64,000 nucleotides of DNA from Rhodoferax aquaticus (GTDB lineage: Bacteria; Pseudomonadota; Gammaproteobacteria; Burkholderiales; Burkholderiaceae_C): contig NZ_CP036282.1 of the NCBI RefSeq assembly GCF_006974105.1, forward strand, positions 372,001-436,000, in the 5' to 3' direction. Under the pieces are notes generated by a model that saw only the letters and a program-made list of their open reading frames with translations, was not told the DNA's origin and ran no database searches. Position 1 is the stretch's first letter; each line of letters opens with the position of its first letter. This document shows positions 29,518 through 39,222 of the stretch, in pieces. Both the position numbers and the translations under genes were made by a program.

Positions 29518-29958
29518 TTAGGGGTTGATCACCTTCTCCATGTGCTTGTCTTTGAGCTTTTGCATATCGGTCGGGTCCAGCACATCCATCAGCGTTTTGG
29601 GGCGGCTGTCTTTGGCCTCTGGCTGCACGGCAGCAGGTTTGGGCGGTGGCTTGGTCGCTGCCACCACCGTCACATTGCCGCCCACCGCCATTTCTTGGCT
29701 GCCCTTGGGGCAGGGCGTATCGGTGTAAGTCACCTCTTTGGCGCTTTGGCATTTGCGCATCACACCGGGTGGCGCGCCTTGATCGGGGTCGGCCACCACA
29801 GGCCCTTTTTGCCGCACGGTGCCGTTGTCAAACACAATGGGTACAGGCGGCGCCGCAGGCCGCAGCCACTGCGTGAGCCAAGGCGCATCGTGGTAACGCC
29901 ACGCAACAGACGCCAAGAGCAAAGCAGCGAACAAGGCTAACAAATGTTTTAGGGTCAT
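29518..29958 (-). CDS. DUF4124-like exported protein
   Basis: 146 residues from the ATG at 29958, with a signal anchor (about 4-22). The central part has 'MRKCQSAKEVTYTDTPCP', the short Cys-containing pattern of DUF4124 (KC..GG..TYTD.PC), then a Pro-rich linker and a Lys-rich helix ending 'MEKVINP'. Probably periplasmic; function unknown. Convergent with recG. Confidence 0.65.
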   Translation of the reverse strand: MTLKHLLALFAALLLASVAWRYHDAPWLTQWLRPAAPPVPIVFDNGTVRQKGPVVADPDQGAPPGVMRKCQSAKEVTYTDTPCPKGSQEMAVGGNVTVVAATKPPPKPAAVQPEAKDSRPKTLMDVLDPTDMQKLKDKHMEKVINP

Positions 29959-30089
29959 GGCAAATGGGGGCGGTGTGCGGACGAACAAATGGCTAGTGAA
30001 TTTACCGCAGATGGCGGTCAAGGCAAGCGTTCAGTTTGGCTGGCATACGGTAGTTTGTTGCTATGCAAGCCACGCCTTTACCTTGCTTT

Positions 30090-31325
30090 TCAGGTGCATG
30101 CTGCATGCCCCCGCTGCGCGCGCAAAAACAAAGCCCCCGCCACCATTGCCAAGCCCGCTGCCAGCCAAAACGCAACAGCGGGTTGCCATAGCCAGAGGGC
30201 ACCTGCCACCAAAGACGCGGGCAGGTACAGCATGCCGGTCACAAAGTTGTACAGGCCCATGGCGGTGGCGCGGCGCTCGTGCTCTAGGTCGGCAATAAAG
30301 GCTTTGTTTTGTGCTTCGTCCACCGCGTAGAACACCCCGTACAACACAAACAGAACCACGATATGCCACTGCGTGCTGGCCAGTGCAAAGCCCACGCTCA
30401 TGCTGGCGTACAGCGCGTAGCCCAGCAGCACCATGCGCGGGCGGCCTATGCGGTCGCTCAGGCGTCCCATCAGCGGCGCAGCCACGACGCATGCCACGTT
30501 GAACAAGGCGTAGAGCAACACAATGTCGGTCACCGCAAAGCCCACGCTGTGGGCGCGCAGCATCAAAAAGCTGAAGCTGAAATACGCCAGAGAAAACACC
30601 CCGGCGCTAAGCAGGTAGCGCTTAAATGCGGGGCTCAGGCTGTGCCAGCTGGCAAACAGGTTGTCGCGCTGGCGGGCTGGGGCGGCTTGGTCTTTCACCA
30701 GGCTCAGCGCCACGATGCTGAGCACCGCAGGCACCATGGCCACGGCGAACAAGAGTTGGTAAGTGCTTGTCGCTTCGCCCAGCCAGCGCAGCAGGCCATA
30801 GGCCACCAGCGGCCCCAGCACGGCACCTGATTTGTCCAAGGCCTTGTGCACGCCAAAGGCATAGCCCCGGCTGCTTGGGTCGGCCACGGCGGCCAGCCAA
30901 GCATCACGCGGCGGCCCTCGAAAGCCTTTGCCCAGCCGTTCAATCACCCGGAAAACGGTGAGCCCGGTGACCGAGCTGGACACCAGCAAGATGATTTTGG
31001 CCAAGGTAGAAAAGCCATAGCCCGCCAGAGCAAAGGCCTTGCGCTTGCCACTGCGGTCTGAGAGCCAGCCCGCAAAGTAGTTGAGGCTAGACGCTGAGAG
31101 GTCGGCCAAGCCCTCTACCAAACCCAGCAGCGCCGCCGAAGCACCCGCCACGGTGGTGAAGAAAATGGCGAACACCGAGAAGATCATCTCCGAGCTCAGG
31201 TCCGTCAAAAAGCTGACCAAACCCAGCTTGATGACATCCGGGTGCACCCCCCAGAGCGGGCGTGGAACTGTTGGTGATTGCGAGGCCGGGTCAGCGTCTG
31301 CGTCTGCGGGGTTGGGTGGTGGCAT
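30090..31325 (-). CDS. Major facilitator superfamily transporter
   Basis: 411 residues with 12 predicted membrane segments. MFS signatures are 'GWLSDRSGKRKAF' after TM2 and 'GRLSDRIGRPRMVL' in the second half. 'IKLGLVSFLTDLSSEMIFSVF' at the N-terminus is typical of a bacterial MFS group with unknown substrate. A 28-residue Pro/Asp-rich N-terminus precedes TM1. No neighbouring gene suggests a substrate. Confidence 0.85.
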   Translation of the reverse strand: MPPPNPADADADPASQSPTVPRPLWGVHPDVIKLGLVSFLTDLSSEMIFSVFAIFFTTVAGASAALLGLVEGLADLSASSLNYFAGWLSDRSGKRKAFALAGYGFSTLAKIILLVSSSVTGLTVFRVIERLGKGFRGPPRDAWLAAVADPSSRGYAFGVHKALDKSGAVLGPLVAYGLLRWLGEATSTYQLLFAVAMVPAVLSIVALSLVKDQAAPARQRDNLFASWHSLSPAFKRYLLSAGVFSLAYFSFSFLMLRAHSVGFAVTDIVLLYALFNVACVVAAPLMGRLSDRIGRPRMVLLGYALYASMSVGFALASTQWHIVVLFVLYGVFYAVDEAQNKAFIADLEHERRATAMGLYNFVTGMLYLPASLVAGALWLWQPAVAFWLAAGLAMVAGALFLRAQRGHAACT

Positions 31326-31363
31326 GCAAGCCTCTAGGTTGATTGTGAGAGCGTTTTATGCCG

Positions 31364-31408
31364 TTTGCGCCCATGGATATTGCGCAAGAAGCTATGTATT
31401 TGATAGCG
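31364..31408 (-). repeat. 45-bp dispersed repeat, intergenic copy
   Basis: Minus strand: CGCT, 9 bases, ATAGCTT, 20 bases ending CCATGGGC, GCAAA. 38 of 45 bases agree with the copy inside ycnI. It lies between the divergent MFS and DMT transporter genes. Confidence 0.85.
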
Positions 31409-31568
31409 ATTTGGCTTTCGGCTGCTTGGGCACCATCAAGCCGTCGTAGACCAGCAGCTCGCCCACGATAGGAAAGTCGGTGCCCAAAAGGCGGGAAAAC
31501 ACATGGTCCATGGCCATGAGGGTACTCCACCCCATGCCGCCCAAAGGACCGGGGCCATGCGGTAGGCT

Positions 31569-32483
31569 ATGGCCATGTTCAAAGTGATTGTGAATCGTTG
31601 GCTCGCGCTGTCGGGCAATACACGGGGGGTGCTGCTGGTAATAGGCGCCATGTTCTGTTGGTCGGTGCTGGACGCCTGCAACAAGCGTTTGATGGCGCAG
31701 GGCATTGCGCCGCAGCAGGTCTTGTTTTTGCAGGCGACGGCGGTGCTGCTCATGCTGCTGCCCGTGGTGCTGTGGACACGAGGGCGCGTGATTGCGAGTC
31801 GCCGCCCGGCGATTCATGTGGTACGGGCGGCGTTCATTGTGACCTCGGCGTGGTGTGCGGCCTACGCGGTGTCGCACCTGCCACTGGCCGAGGCCAGTGC
31901 GTTCTTAATGACCGGGTCATTGTTCATGTTGCCGCTGGGCGTGTGGTTGCTGGGCGAGCGCCCGCATCTGCTGCGCTGGCTGGGGGTGCTGGTGGGCTTT
32001 GGGGGTGTGCTGGTGATACTGCGCCCCAACGCAGGTGCGGGCGTGTTGCAGTGGGCTGCCTTGGTGGCCTTGTTTGGTGCTTTGAACGAGTCCATGTTGG
32101 GTGTGGTGCTCAAAAAGTATTCAGGCAATGAGCATCCGCTGGCGGTTTTAACCTGGAGCCAAGTGGCCTGTTGGCTGACCTTTGGCATCTTTAGCGGGTT
32201 TAGCTTGCCCACGGTCCCTGTGGCCTTGTGGGGCTTGTTGCCGGTGATTGCGCTGGCCGCATCCGGCATTTATCTGGCTTACTTTTTTGCCTACCGCGCG
32301 GGCGATGCGTCAGCAGTGGAGGCCGGCAGTTTTTCGCTGTTGTTGTTCAGCCCGGCCTTGGGCGCGGTGTTCTTTTCCGAGGTGCCGGACGCTGCGTTTT
32401 GGATGGGGGCGGGTTTGCTGGTGTGCGGAATCGCCTTGGTCATCATCGAACCCTCGGGGCGGGACAAGCCCAGCCCACCCTAG
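31569..32483 (+). CDS. EamA/DMT family transporter
   Basis: 304 residues, ten membrane segments in two EamA halves (about 20-145 and 160-295). 'GAMFCWSVLDACNKRLMAQG' and 'PLAEASAFLMTGSLFMLPLGVWLLGE' match the drug/metabolite exporter family. Substrate not predictable. Its stop overlaps the convergent stop of the next gene by the shared bases CTAG. An ATG at 31575 is an alternative start. Confidence 0.85.
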   Translation: MAMFKVIVNRWLALSGNTRGVLLVIGAMFCWSVLDACNKRLMAQGIAPQQVLFLQATAVLLMLLPVVLWTRGRVIASRRPAIHVVRAAFIVTSAWCAAYAVSHLPLAEASAFLMTGSLFMLPLGVWLLGERPHLLRWLGVLVGFGGVLVILRPNAGAGVLQWAALVALFGALNESMLGVVLKKYSGNEHPLAVLTWSQVACWLTFGIFSGFSLPTVPVALWGLLPVIALAASGIYLAYFFAYRAGDASAVEAGSFSLLLFSPALGAVFFSEVPDAAFWMGAGLLVCGIALVIIEPSGRDKPSPP

Positions 32484-33250
32484 GGTTTGGAGTAGACCCC
32501 AGTCTCGACATCGGCCAACAAGCGCTTGGCGGTGCCGTCGCGTTGCAGTTTGGCAAGGCCTGTGTTGAACGTTTTTAGCAGCTGCTCGGCATTGGGCAGC
32601 GCACGGCTCACTGCCATGCGCGAGGCTTGTTCATTGACGTTGCGTTCGGTCGCGGCGAGCTGCTTTCCTTCGGCATCGGTAAACCGGGTGAGGATGTCAA
32701 ACCCTACGGCCCGGTTCACCGCCACTGCGTCCAAGCGTCCCAGCAAAAGTTTGCGCAGATTGGCTTCGTCTGAGGAGGTTCGGTCCACGGTGAACTCGCC
32801 GGTTTGTGCAGCCTGGTCAAACGCTTCGCCGTAGGTGTAGCCCACGGCTGCACCTATGGTTTTACCTTTGAGGTCCGCCATCGTGTTGAACACCAAAGGC
32901 CGGTCTCGCCGATAAAACAGGGTTGTGCGGGAGATGAGCACCGGATCACTGAACAGGAACAGCTTGGACCGCTCTTCCGTCTGTATCCAGCCGGGTGAGG
33001 CGCTTACTTCGCCATGCTCTGCCATCAAAAGCGCGCGCTTCCACGGGAAGAACTGGTAGCTCACGGCCACACCTTCTCGCGCAAAGGCTTCTTTGACAAT
33101 GTGCGCAAACACACCGTTTTCCTTTTGCGTCGATGAAAAGTAAGGCGGCCATTCACCGATGCCTAGCTGTATGGGGTCTGCCGCATGGGCACTCCAAGCG
33201 AGGCTTAAACCTAGGAGTGATCGGTACAAAGCACGCAAGTATCGGGGCAT
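32480..33250 (-). CDS. Periplasmic solute-binding protein, amino-acid type (SBP_bac_3)
   Basis: 256 residues with a signal peptide (about 1-22, ending WSAHAADP). It begins the mature fold with 'IQLGIGEWPPYFS' and has the 'GKTIGAAVGYTYGEAF' and 'LLLGRLDAVAVNRAVGFDIL' segments of polar amino-acid binding proteins. No permease or ATPase is adjacent, so this is an orphan receptor that may serve a distant transporter. It resembles the gene at 47264 in type, not in close sequence. Confidence 0.85.
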   Translation of the reverse strand: MPRYLRALYRSLLGLSLAWSAHAADPIQLGIGEWPPYFSSTQKENGVFAHIVKEAFAREGVAVSYQFFPWKRALLMAEHGEVSASPGWIQTEERSKLFLFSDPVLISRTTLFYRRDRPLVFNTMADLKGKTIGAAVGYTYGEAFDQAAQTGEFTVDRTSSDEANLRKLLLGRLDAVAVNRAVGFDILTRFTDAEGKQLAATERNVNEQASRMAVSRALPNAEQLLKTFNTGLAKLQRDGTAKRLLADVETGVYSKP

Positions 33251-33409
33251 AGTAGGCTCTCGGTGGGGTGCAAGCGCGCGGCGCGCAGGAGATGCGCCAC
33301 GCTCACGGCCATCAGAGTAGTGGGGTGTGGCGCTTGGGTCAAGTACTTCGTGACGCACTGGCGGGGCATCGGCAATCAGCCCGTCGCATGGGGGCTTGCG
33401 TAAGAAGGC

Positions 33410-33438
33410 TTCACGCCGTCGGTTTGCAGTGCGATACT
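33410..33438 (+). promoter_or_regulatory. Candidate sigma-70 promoter for the PAS histidine kinase
   Basis: TTCACG, 17 bases, GATACT, 54 bases before the kinase start codon; reasonable hexamers with ideal spacing. No operator is evident. Confidence 0.35.
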
Positions 33439-33491
33439 GCTAGCCTGTTCACCCTTAGACCGAAGATGCCCGCTGTCACACGAACCTGCCC

Positions 33492-35684
33492 GTGCCGAAG
33501 GCGCCGTTCATGCGCTTGAAGCTTCGATTGACCCAAGGGTGGTGGCTGCCCCGCTCCCTGCTGCGCACGCTTTTGGTTGGGGTGGGGGTTGCCATGGCGA
33601 TTCCGGCCCTGCTGTTGGCCTATGTGCAATTTACACGCCACCTAGAAACCGAAATTACCCAGCGTGTGCGCGAACCCGCCCAGCAATACGCCGACGTTTT
33701 GTCCCAAGGTCTATCCTTGGCGTTGTGGAACGTCGATGTGGAGATGGGCGAGAAACTGGTCACCAGCGCCTTGGGTAACCCCGACGTCGTCAACATTTCT
33801 GTCACCAACCAGTTTGGCAGCCTGTTTGCCTACAAAGAAGGCCCCGCGCAGGCCAATGGGCGCTTGTTTCGCGAAGCACGTGAGCTGCACTTCAATGGGC
33901 GTATGGTCGGCCACTTGGTGTTGCAGATGTCTGAAGAGCGGGTGTATCAGCACCTGTTGCAAGACCTTCGCCAAAAACTGCTGGGCCTGTTGGCGCAAAT
34001 TGCGGTGTCGTTTGCGTTCATGTGGCTTTTGCTGGATCGGCGGTTTGTAAGGCCCTTGCGGGCTTTGCAAGAGGTGGCTGGGCGGTTTGCCCGTGGAGAG
34101 CTTGAGCAGCCCTTGGCGCTGGTGCGGCAAGACGAGTTAGGCCGCCTGGCCGCCGCGTTAGAAGCGATGCGCCTCGATATCGCTACCTCTATCAAACTGC
34201 GCACCATGGCAGAAGAGCAGTTGCGCTTGAGCGAGGAGAACCTGGCCATCACTCTGCATTCCATTGGGGACGCCGTCATTGCCACCGACCCACAAGGCCG
34301 CATTACCCGCATGAATGCCACCGCACAGCGCTTGACGGCCTGGCCTTTGTCAGAGGCGCTGGGGCTGCCGCTGCAGCAGGTTTTCAAAATTGTGAATGCC
34401 CAAACCCGCTTGCCTGCCGTGAACCCGGCCCATCTCGTAATGCAGTTTGGGCAGGTGGTAGGACTGGCCAATCACACGGCTCTGTTGGCAAGGGATGGGC
34501 AGGAGTACCAAATATTTGACAGTGCGGCCCCGATACGCGATGCACAGCAGCGCATAGTGGGCGTGGTTTTGGTGTTTAGTGATGTAACGGAGCGTTACCG
34601 GGCCGAAGCGGCACTGCAGCAACGCGAGCAAGAGTTCCGCGCTTTCTTTGAGGTGGCGTTGGTAGGTTTGATGCAGTTCTCCATCGAAGACGGGGCGCTG
34701 ATCCACTACAACCAGAAGTTCCAGCTCATCACTGGCTATAGCGACGAAGAGCTGGCACACCACACCTTTGCGTCGCTGACATGTGCCGAAGAGCGGGAGG
34801 CTGATTGGGACATGTTCAACCAAGCCTTGCGTGGGGAGATTGCTGAGTACCACAGTGAAAAGCGTTTGCTGCGTAAAGATGGCGCCATGATTTGGGTGAA
34901 TATGAATGCTGCGTTTGTGCGCGATGCATCGGGCGCTGCAGTGCGTGCGGTCGTGGTGTGCATGGACATTACTGCACGGCGCGCAGCCCAAGAGGCCGTG
35001 AAAGACTCACTGCGTGAAAAAGTAAGTCTGCTCAATGAAGTGCACCACCGGGTCAAAAACAACTTGCAAGTGATTGCGAGCCTGCTACGGTTAGAGGCCG
35101 GTCGCACGGTGCACACCGACACGAAAGTCGTGCTCAAAGATATGCAAGGTCGGATCCGTGCTATGTCCTTGTTGCATGAGTCCTTGTACCGGTCGGGTGT
35201 GTTTGCGGATGTAGATTTGGCGGTCTACCTGCGGCAATTGGCCACCCAGTCTTACCGGTCTATGGTGTTGGGCGAGCAAGCCGTGGAGTTGGTGCTTGAA
35301 ATGGATTCGGTGCGGGTCGATATGGATGTGGCGGCACCTTGCGGTCTGCTGGTCAATGAGTTGATCTCCAATGCGCTCAAGCATGGGTTTTCGGTAGCGC
35401 ATGGCGGGGTGGTGCGCGTCTTCCTGCAAAACCAAGGCGCGGATGGCAACGGCACTTTGGCGCTACGCTTAGGGGTGTCCGATAGCGGCCAAGGTCTGGC
35501 ACCGGACTTTGAAGTGGCCAACGCCTCGTCTTTGGGCTTGCAGTTGGTGAGTGATCTTGCGCGGCAGCTCAAGGGGCGCTTGCACACAGGCGCAGGGCCC
35601 GCAGGAGGCGCCGAGTTTGTCGTGGAGTTTTTGGTGCCAATGCCAATGCCAATGGCGATTGCTGCGACCAGCGTTGGCGCATAG
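33492..35684 (+). CDS. PAS-domain sensor histidine kinase (HisKA_2 type)
   Basis: 730 residues. TM1 about 24-45; periplasmic sensor about 46-155; TM2 about 158-180; HAMP about 182-235; two PAS domains (about 248-370 and 378-500, the first with 'IGDAVIATDPQGRITRMNATAQRL'); HisKA_2 dimerisation box with phospho-acceptor His in 'NEVHHRVKNN'; and HATPase_c (about 610-720, 'GLLVNELISNALKHGF'). The HisKA_2/HWE type often works with single-domain regulators. No response regulator is next to it. The start is GTG at 33492; ATG at 33510 is possible. Confidence 0.9.
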   Translation: MPKAPFMRLKLRLTQGWWLPRSLLRTLLVGVGVAMAIPALLLAYVQFTRHLETEITQRVREPAQQYADVLSQGLSLALWNVDVEMGEKLVTSALGNPDVVNISVTNQFGSLFAYKEGPAQANGRLFREARELHFNGRMVGHLVLQMSEERVYQHLLQDLRQKLLGLLAQIAVSFAFMWLLLDRRFVRPLRALQEVAGRFARGELEQPLALVRQDELGRLAAALEAMRLDIATSIKLRTMAEEQLRLSEENLAITLHSIGDAVIATDPQGRITRMNATAQRLTAWPLSEALGLPLQQVFKIVNAQTRLPAVNPAHLVMQFGQVVGLANHTALLARDGQEYQIFDSAAPIRDAQQRIVGVVLVFSDVTERYRAEAALQQREQEFRAFFEVALVGLMQFSIEDGALIHYNQKFQLITGYSDEELAHHTFASLTCAEEREADWDMFNQALRGEIAEYHSEKRLLRKDGAMIWVNMNAAFVRDASGAAVRAVVVCMDITARRAAQEAVKDSLREKVSLLNEVHHRVKNNLQVIASLLRLEAGRTVHTDTKVVLKDMQGRIRAMSLLHESLYRSGVFADVDLAVYLRQLATQSYRSMVLGEQAVELVLEMDSVRVDMDVAAPCGLLVNELISNALKHGFSVAHGGVVRVFLQNQGADGNGTLALRLGVSDSGQGLAPDFEVANASSLGLQLVSDLARQLKGRLHTGAGPAGGAEFVVEFLVPMPMPMAIAATSVGA

Positions 35685-35721
35685 GGGTTTTATCGTTTCA
35701 CTCAGGTAGGACAATACACAC

Positions 35722-36681
35722 ATGACCCTCACCGAATTGAAGTACATCGTGGCCGTGGCGCGCGAAAAGCATTTTGGCAAAGCGGCTGACGCCTGTTATG
35801 TGTCGCAACCGACCTTGTCGGTGGCCGTGAAAAAGCTGGAACACGAGTTGGACGTCAAGCTATTTGAGCGCAGTGCCAACGAAGTGACCGTGACGCCTTT
35901 GGGCGAAGAAATCGTGCGCCAGGCCCAAAGCGTGCTGGAGCAAGCGGCCAATATCAAAGACATTGCCAAGCGGGGCAAAGACCCGCTGGCCGGCCCTTTG
36001 CGCCTTGGCGTGATTTACACCATTGCGCCGTATTTGCTGCCTGCGTTGGTGCGCCAAGTGATAGACCGCACGCCTCAAATGCCGCTCATGTTGCAGGAAA
36101 ATTTCACCGTTAAGCTCATGGAAATGCTGCGCACTGGCGAGGTGGACTGCGCCATTTTGGCGGAGCCGTTTCCAGACACGGGTCTGGCCATTGCTCCGTT
36201 GTACGATGAGCCGTTTTACGCGGCCGTGCCAATGAACCATGCCCTGGCCAAGCTCAGCAGTGTGACGACCGAACAGCTCAAAAGTGAAACCATGCTGCTT
36301 TTGGGCAACGGACATTGCTTTAGGGACCACGTGCTGGAGGTGTGCCCTGAGTTTGCGCGTTTCTCTAGTGATACTGAAGGCATTCGCAAGAGCTTTGAAG
36401 GCTCTTCGTTGGAGACCATCAAGCATATGGTGGCGGCCGGCATGGGCATTACCTTGGTGCCTCGCTTGAGCGTGCCGCGCGAAGCGCTAGACATCAAGAA
36501 GCGCCGCGCGGAAGATTCCTATGTGAGCTATTTGCCCATTCAAGACGGCCCCCATGTGCCGCCTCCCACGCGCCGGGTGGTCTTGGCGTGGCGACGAAGC
36601 TTTACGCGCTACGAGGCCATTGCTGCGCTGCGCAACGCCATTTACGCGTGTGAACTGCCCGGGGTGCACCGCTTGTCCTGA
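35722..36681 (+). CDS. oxyR: Hydrogen peroxide-sensing regulator OxyR
   Basis: 319 residues, LysR family. The N-terminal helix-turn-helix (about 1-60: 'MTLTELKYIVAVAREKHF') is followed by a sensor domain with the redox pair Cys199 and Cys208 at the same numbers as in E. coli OxyR ('GNGHCFRDHVLEVC'). 'GSSLETIKHMVAAGMGITLVP' is also conserved. Oxidation to the disulfide activates peroxide-defence genes. The next gene downstream is a Dyp-type peroxidase, a plausible target. Confidence 0.95.
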   Translation: MTLTELKYIVAVAREKHFGKAADACYVSQPTLSVAVKKLEHELDVKLFERSANEVTVTPLGEEIVRQAQSVLEQAANIKDIAKRGKDPLAGPLRLGVIYTIAPYLLPALVRQVIDRTPQMPLMLQENFTVKLMEMLRTGEVDCAILAEPFPDTGLAIAPLYDEPFYAAVPMNHALAKLSSVTTEQLKSETMLLLGNGHCFRDHVLEVCPEFARFSSDTEGIRKSFEGSSLETIKHMVAAGMGITLVPRLSVPREALDIKKRRAEDSYVSYLPIQDGPHVPPPTRRVVLAWRRSFTRYEAIAALRNAIYACELPGVHRLS

Positions 36682-36725
36682 CCTGAGATACCGTGACGGC
36701 CGCCACCTTGCGGGCAAAAACTTGT

Positions 36726-37676
36726 ATGGAGAGCTTGCGTTTGAATCCCCCTGTCGACACCTGTGCCCAAGCGGGCCTTTTGCTACCCGTGCCCGCCCAC
36801 GGGCGCTATTTGTTTTTTTCGCTACAGCCGGACGTAGCATCCCAGTCAGTCCAAGCTGCATTGCGTGCGTTGGCCGACCTGGTTGAGATCGCCAATGGCG
36901 AGACCTTGGTCTTGGGCATGGGGCTTGCGACCGTAGACGCCTTGGGCTCGAACGTCCCAGGCTTGCGCGTTATGCCTGATTTTTCTGGGCACGGAGTTTC
37001 CGTACCCACCACTTCCTTAGACCTTTGGTGCTGGCTACGCGGCGACGCGCGGGGGCCTTTGCTTGGTCAGACACGTGCAGTGGAACAGGCTTTGCACGCT
37101 GCCTTCCGCTTGGATCGGGTGCTTGAAGCCTTTCGCCATGGTGACCCCGTCGCAGAGCATGGCCGTGATCTCACGGGGTACGAAGACGGCACTGAAAACC
37201 CGCAGGGCGCGGACGCCGCCGATGCGGCGCTGGTCGCGCAAGGCGCTGTGGGCTTACGTGGCTCCAGCTTTGTAGCGGTGCAGCAGTGGCAGCACGATAT
37301 GGACCAGTTTGAGCGTCTGGGGCCTCTTGCCCAAGACCATGCGGTGGGTCGTCGGCTTAGCGATAACGAGGAACTGGACGATGCCCCCGCCAGCGCCCAT
37401 GTCAAACGCACCGCGCAAGAAAACTTCACGCCCAAAGCCTTTGTGTTGCGCCGATCTATGCCCTGGAGTGCTGGATTGCACAGCGGCTTGTATTTTGTGG
37501 CGTTTGGGCATAGTTTTGATGCCTTTGAAGCCCAAATGCGGCGCATGGCAGGGCACGATGACGGCATCGTGGACGGACTTTTTGCTTTCACTCGCCCGTT
37601 GAACGGCGCCTACCTGTGGGTCCCGCCCATGCAGGGTGGGCGGTTAGACTTGCGGCTTTTGGGGATCTCTGCGTAA
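36726..37676 (+). CDS. Dyp-type haem peroxidase
   Basis: 316 residues from the ATG at 36726; GTG at 36693 would add 11. It has the GXXDG motif in 'GYEDGTENP' (distal Asp) and the proximal haem-ligand His in 'SAHVKRTAQENF', near the usual positions. Dye-decolourising peroxidases of this cytosolic class oxidise various substrates with H2O2 and often occupy encapsulin shells. No encapsulin gene is visible. Its place directly after oxyR suggests a peroxide-responsive pair. Confidence 0.9.
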   Translation: MESLRLNPPVDTCAQAGLLLPVPAHGRYLFFSLQPDVASQSVQAALRALADLVEIANGETLVLGMGLATVDALGSNVPGLRVMPDFSGHGVSVPTTSLDLWCWLRGDARGPLLGQTRAVEQALHAAFRLDRVLEAFRHGDPVAEHGRDLTGYEDGTENPQGADAADAALVAQGAVGLRGSSFVAVQQWQHDMDQFERLGPLAQDHAVGRRLSDNEELDDAPASAHVKRTAQENFTPKAFVLRRSMPWSAGLHSGLYFVAFGHSFDAFEAQMRRMAGHDDGIVDGLFAFTRPLNGAYLWVPPMQGGRLDLRLLGISA

Positions 37677-37700
37677 GCCCCTTTGTGCAAGTGTTTGTTG

Positions 37701-37745
37701 TGCTTCTAAAAGCATAGCTGCTTGCGCTTTATCTGTAAGAGCTAG
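37701..37745 (+). repeat. 45-bp dispersed repeat, intergenic copy
   Basis: TGCT, 9 bases, ATAGCTG, 20 bases beginning CTTGCGC, GCTAG. Fills the gap upstream of ubiA and ends 9 bases before its ATG, so it forms part of the ubiA leader. Confidence 0.85.
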
Positions 37746-37754
37746 ACCCGGTTT

Positions 37755-38642
37755 ATGAGTCCAATTGTTGAACGTTTTTTACTGTATCTGGATGTGATCC
37801 GATGGAACCGGCCTGCGGGCTGGTTGCTGCTGTTGTGGCCTACCTTGTCGGCCCTGTTTTTGGCGGCGGGGGGCTTCCCGGGCTGGCACTTGATCGTGGT
37901 GTTCACCTTGGGCACGGTGCTCATGCGCAGTGCAGGCTGCTGTGTCAACGATGTGGCCGACCGCGAGTTTGACAAACACGTGAAACGCACGGCGCAGCGA
38001 CCTGTCACCAGCGGTTCCGTGTCACCGCGCGAGGCCTTGGTGTTGGGGGCGGTGCTGGCCCTGTTAGCGTTTGCTTTGGTGCTGACCACGAATGGCGTGA
38101 CCGTGGTGTGGTCTTTTGCGGCGCTCTTGGTGACTTTGATCTACCCTTTTGCCAAGCGCTATGTGTCCATGCCGCAGGCGGTGTTGGGCGTTGCGTTTAG
38201 CTTTGGTATTCCCATGGCGTATGCGGCGGTGCGCGGCGGGGCTATTGTCAATGTCTACACCCTGTGGGCGTCCATTCCGCCGCAGGCCTGGGTGCTGCTG
38301 TTGGGCAATCTGTTTTGGGTGCTGGCGTATGACACCGAATACGCCATGGTGGACCGGGACGACGATTTGCGCATCGGCATGAAAACCTCGGCCATTACGT
38401 TGGGCTCATGGGATGTGCCTGCCGTGATCGTGTTCTACGGTGCCTACTTGGGTATTTGGACGTGGGTGATGCAAACCAATGGAGCAGGCTGGGCGTGGTG
38501 GCTGGCCTTGGCGGTGGCTATCGGCCAAGTGGGCTGGCATGCCAAGCTCATTTACACCCGCACCCGTGAGGGTTGCTTCATGGCCTTTCGCGTGAACCAC
38601 TGGCTGGGCTTTGCCTTGTTCATGGGTATTGTGTTGCGCTAG
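37755..38642 (+). CDS. ubiA: 4-hydroxybenzoate octaprenyltransferase
   Basis: 295 residues, an integral membrane protein with about eight helices. It attaches the polyprenyl chain to 4-hydroxybenzoate in ubiquinone synthesis. The first Asp-rich motif is NDVADREFD (65-73) and the second is '[12 protein letters not shown]', which bind the Mg-diphosphate. Length typical. A strong terminator follows the stop. Confidence 0.95.
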   Translation: MSPIVERFLLYLDVIRWNRPAGWLLLLWPTLSALFLAAGGFPGWHLIVVFTLGTVLMRSAGCCVNDVADREFDKHVKRTAQRPVTSGSVSPREALVLGAVLALLAFALVLTTNGVTVVWSFAALLVTLIYPFAKRYVSMPQAVLGVAFSFGIPMAYAAVRGGAIVNVYTLWASIPPQAWVLLLGNLFWVLAYDTEYAMVDRDDDLRIGMKTSAITLGSWDVPAVIVFYGAYLGIWTWVMQTNGAGWAWWLALAVAIGQVGWHAKLIYTRTREGCFMAFRVNHWLGFALFMGIVLR

Positions 38643-38654
38643 GCGCGCGCCCAC

Positions 38655-38695
38655 AAAAAAGCCCGAGTCTGTGTAGCAGGGCTCGGGCTTTTTTT
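38655..38695. terminator. Bidirectional intrinsic terminator between ubiA and the psiF-like gene
   Basis: AAAAAAGCCCGAG and CTCGGGCTTTTTTT form a seven-pair GC-rich stem with A- and T-runs on both sides, so it can end transcription from both convergent genes. Confidence 0.9.
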
Positions 38696-38734
38696 ACGTC
38701 AGCCACAGGGTTTGTGGCAGCCGCGTAGGCGGGA

Positions 38735-39049
38735 TTACTTGGCTGACAAGCACTCTTTCATGTGTTTCTTGCGCTCGTCGCCCTTGAGGTCTTTGGCTGA
38801 CGCGTTGCAGGTTTTCATTTTGTTTTGCTGTGTAGTGGGCTCAGCGGCTGGCGCTTCGGCGGCGGCAGGCTTGGCGCTCAGGCACTCTTTCATAAAGGCC
38901 TTGCGTTCGTCGCCCTTTTTGTCAGCAGCGGCTTTGTTGCAAGTCACCATCTTGTTTTGCTGGGGTGTCTTGCCTTTGTCATCGGCAGCGTGCGCAGCGC
39001 CCACGCACAAAGAAAGACCCAAAATGACCAAGGTGAGCAGTTTTTTCAT
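38735..39049 (-). CDS. PsiF-repeat protein
   Basis: 104 residues from the ATG at 39049, with a signal peptide ending 'GAAHA'. The mature protein is two PsiF repeats, each with the pattern 'QNKM.TCN..A...KGDERK..MKECL', containing conserved Cys pairs, joined by an Ala/Pro linker. PsiF was found as a phosphate-starvation-inducible protein in E. coli; function unknown. Periplasmic location predicted. Confidence 0.8.
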   Translation of the reverse strand: MKKLLTLVILGLSLCVGAAHAADDKGKTPQQNKMVTCNKAAADKKGDERKAFMKECLSAKPAAAEAPAAEPTTQQNKMKTCNASAKDLKGDERKKHMKECLSAK

Positions 39050-39222
39050 CAAATGTCCTAACAAAGTTGAAATCTGGGAGCATGGCGAGAGTGCCATGGA
39101 GGAGAAGAATACCCTGCAAATTGCAGCATATAAGCTGTGACATTTCAATGCGGAGTGTCCCATGCACATGCGCAAAGGGTGTAGCGGCGTGTGACCTTGG
39201 GGCCTGCTCGTAAAATAGCCGC

